Source: a virus
Reading direction: 5' to 3' (one strand)
Length of the DNA: 45,348 nt
IMG/VR virus record: IMGVR_UViG_3300020159_002317
Location: 1-45,348 of that record
Part shown: piece after piece, positions 43,491 to 45,348 of the stretch
Numbering within the stretch: the stretch's first letter is position 1
Layout of the letters: each line of letters opens with the position of its first letter
Translations under genes and position numbers: made by a program
The notes under the pieces: model-generated
Seen by the model: the letters and a program-made list of their open reading frames with translations, nothing else
What the model was told of the DNA's origin: nothing
Database searches by the model: none

Positions 43491-45348
43491 TTAGTTGGAT
43501 TCGATGATAGGCTTTAGCGGCTCGACGATGACCTTGCCGTTGTCATCTGTCCAGTCGGTTTCCATCATGTGCGGATCTTGGCGTTCGCCGATGACCATCC
43601 AAGAAATCTCGTCGGTGCAATCGGCGTCCTTGGCTTCGATGGTGAGGATATTGCCCACGACTTTGCCGCGAACTGCCGTCCAGCCCGTCTCGTTGGTTGT
43701 GAAACATTGCACGTCGCGACACAGCACTTCAAACGTGCCCTCGGTCATCGTAGCGGCGGTGTCGATGTTCACCGAGGCTTTGCCGTCAACCAGCACAACC
43801 TTGCCACGATAGATGAGGTCAGCTTGTGGGCCTTCGATAAAGCTGTGAACGAGTTGGTGCGTGGCCGATTTCTCCGGCAACGGATGTTCAATGCGGAACG
43901 AGCCGGAGCCTTTGGAGAGTGCGCCTGTGCAGGACAACGCGCCGCTGACGGCTAGGCCGGTGTTGCTTCCCACTGCAAATCCATAGGTTGCTGATCCGTC
44001 GCTATTAGCCACTACAAAGGTCATCGTCCCATTCGTGCTAGTATTTGGTCCAAGCGCCCAAAGCTGGGAATCACCCGTGCCGTTGTTACGAATCATCAGG
44101 CTGTTCGCAGCGTAAGGCAGGCCAGCACCGCTAAACGACGCTGCGGAGGTTGTGCTTAACGTGCCAGTGCTCGACAACGCGCCAGTGACGGCTAGGCCGG
44201 TGGAGGACAGCCGCAACCTTTCTGCGTAGCTGGAGCCGCTGTATAGGTTCCAGAAAAACTCAGCATAGCCGGAAGCATTTTGGACGGTACCAAACAACCC
44301 TTCATGCACGCCACCGGAGCCTGAAAACCGAATAGCAGCAAAAGCATTGGTAGCGTTTCCGGTGCCAAGCCACAACCTGTGATTGGCGTTGTAGGAACCT
44401 GCTTGGTATGCCGTCGTGTCAACACCGGCATTGCTTCCTAGTAACGTCCCAGACACGCCGCCTCCACCAAAAATGCCATTTCCCGTCGCGGTCAACGCGC
44501 CGGAAACAGCAAATCCAGCAGAATTGAACGTGTGCCCTAAGAGGCCCGCAAAAACGTCGATATGATTGGCCTTTGTTGCGTGCGTCGGTCCGTAAATGGT
44601 AAAGCCCGCAGCTCCATTTGAGTTGTAAATTGACGAAGAGCCGGTCGAAGTTCCACCCAGTATGTTTGAGTTTGCCGCGCTTAGGGTTAAGTTTCCCGTC
44701 GCGCTCAGCGCGCCGGTGACGGCGAGGCCGGTAGAGGAGACTACGGCAATGTCCTGCACGCCACTTGCGCCTAATCTCAATGAAGTGTTGCCGGTGGTTG
44801 CGGAAGCGTAAAGCGATACGGCACCAATGGCATTATTTACGCGAACAAAAAGCCCTCGATTATTAACTCCATCCAAGTATCGCATCACGGTTGATGCTTG
44901 GTCATCTGCCGATTGAAGGAAAGTGATGCCGTTTGTGCTGCTCAACGCGCCGGTGACGGCTAGGCCGGTGGAGGACGCGGAGGTGATAACCACGCCGTTA
45001 ACCATGTCTTGAATCACCCGTCCGCTAGGCGCATATCGAAACAGTGCATAGGCGGTTGCGCCAAAAGCCGAGCCCGCTGAATTTTCTAGCCCAGTGTAGT
45101 AAGTTCCGCCCGAGCTTCCAAACTGTTGGTATAATTGGCCGGTCGTGGCGGAACTCGCGTTGAAGGCAAGACCGGCAGTGACGGTTGAGGTAATTGCTCC
45201 CGTCGCGTTCAACGACCCCTGTACCAAGGTCGATGCATTTACGGTTACTGACATCCCATCATCTTGAATTAAACTATTACCTAAAGAACTAGCACCCGTA
45301 AAACGCGGTATGTAACCAGAAGTACCAGTACCGGCAAAAGCACCACTG
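43491..45348 (-). CDS. Tail fibre / repetitive structural protein, 5' end outside window
   Basis: At least 618 codons; the frame stays open through the window edge (SGAFAGTGTSGYIPRFTGAS...LIQDDG precedes the Met at 45254), so the Met is internal. The visible protein is a chain of beta repeats with STGLAVTGALSSTG units between variable insertions. The C-terminal 110 residues (from about LVHSFIEGPQADLIYRG) form a non-repetitive end domain found on many phage fibres. GC is high from about 45250 to 43491 but falls to the phage norm at the N-terminal side, showing a mosaic join. Likely host-binding fibre. Confidence 0.75.
   Translation of the reverse strand, partial: SGAFAGTGTSGYIPRFTGASSLGNSLIQDDGMSVTVNASTLVQGSLNATGAITSTVTAGLAFNASSATTGQLYQQFGSSGGTYYTGLENSAGSAFGATAYALFRYAPSGRVIQDMVNGVVITSASSTGLAVTGALSSTNGITFLQSADDQASTVMRYLDGVNNRGLFVRVNNAIGAVSLYASATTGNTSLRLGASGVQDIAVVSSTGLAVTGALSATGNLTLSAANSNILGGTSTGSSSIYNSNGAAGFTIYGPTHATKANHIDVFAGLLGHTFNSAGFAVSGALTATGNGIFGGGGVSGTLLGSNAGVDTTAYQAGSYNANHRLWLGTGNATNAFAAIRFSGSGGVHEGLFGTVQNASGYAEFFWNLYSGSSYAERLRLSSTGLAVTGALSSTGTLSTTSAASFSGAGLPYAANSLMIRNNGTGDSQLWALGPNTSTNGTMTFVVANSDGSATYGFAVGSNTGLAVSGALSCTGALSKGSGSFRIEHPLPEKSATHQLVHSFIEGPQADLIYRGKVVLVDGKASVNIDTAATMTEGTFEVLCRDVQCFTTNETGWTAVRGKVVGNILTIEAKDADCTDEISWMVIGERQDPHMMETDWTDDNGKVIVEPLKPIIESN
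43941..44975. repeat. Dispersed repeats in fibre gene
   Basis: Near-identical copies of TGACGGCTAGGCCGGTGGAG occur at about 43945, 44186, 44718 and 44952, encoding the STGLAVTGALS units. They offer sites for recombination that would reshuffle fibre segments. Confidence 0.8.

Overview
The window is part of the genome of a large contractile-tailed bacteriophage (T4-like myovirus) and is unusually rich in RNA genes. The phage assignment rests on a tail sheath, three gp19-type tube proteins, a gp5/VgrG-type spike, a gp53-like wedge protein, T4-type late promoters (TATAAATA and variants) and a very large tRNA array. A Gram-negative host is likely: the phage carries heptose-type LPS genes and a signal-peptide protein that looks like an outer-membrane barrel. 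I cannot name the host or the phage.

Region 1 (1-13.3 kb, mostly + strand) is an RNA-gene island. I read 22 complete tRNAs plus the 3' end of another. Phe, Tyr and Cys are not among those read. The island also holds a one-piece tmRNA (10193-10573), a tRNA-Ile(CAU) split by an Azoarcus-like group I intron, a gene-free 860-nt stretch dense in hairpins (about 414-1276), and at least a dozen tRNA-sized structured segments in the spacers, several ending in CCA. Between the RNAs sit homing-endonuclease genes (one PD-(D/E)XK, one HNH, one HNH remnant), small-molecule and sugar genes (three methyltransferases, a cupin, an HldD-type epimerase and an HldE-type kinase), a PRTase-domain protein and a 33-aa membrane peptide.

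Region 2 (13.3-16.5 kb, mostly + strand) holds a secreted barrel-like protein, a GMP reductase/IMPDH-family enzyme and several small phage proteins, bounded by strong hairpin terminators.

Region 3 (16.5-23.9 kb, - strand) is a glycan-modification block: two HtrL/YibB-type proteins (one fused to a methyltransferase and a GT2 glycosyltransferase), a NodU-type carbamoyltransferase and a tandem pair of GT60-like GlcNAc transferases.

Region 4 (23.9-42.2 kb, - strand) is the tail module. In transcription order it has a nucleotidyltransferase, an Ala/Lys/Pro-repeat protein, a tube-like protein, the sheath, three tube paralogues, another tube-like protein, a paralogous pair of gp26-like baseplate/chaperone proteins, a tape-measure-like protein, and then baseplate proteins ending in the spike.

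Region 5 (42.2-45.3 kb, - strand) has two small hypothetical genes and a tail-fibre gene running off the window. The fibre's distal part and a 37-aa gene after it are much richer in GC than the rest, which points to recent domain acquisition.

Two promoter-like patterns recur. An [A/C/T]NTAA[A/G]TA box ends exactly 5-7 nt before the ATG of 13 genes, which would give leaderless late mRNAs. A GTTCTTT-plus-TATAAT-like element ends just before the 5' ends of several tRNAs, the tmRNA and another RNA. All calls are from reading the sequence; no searches or folding programs were run.
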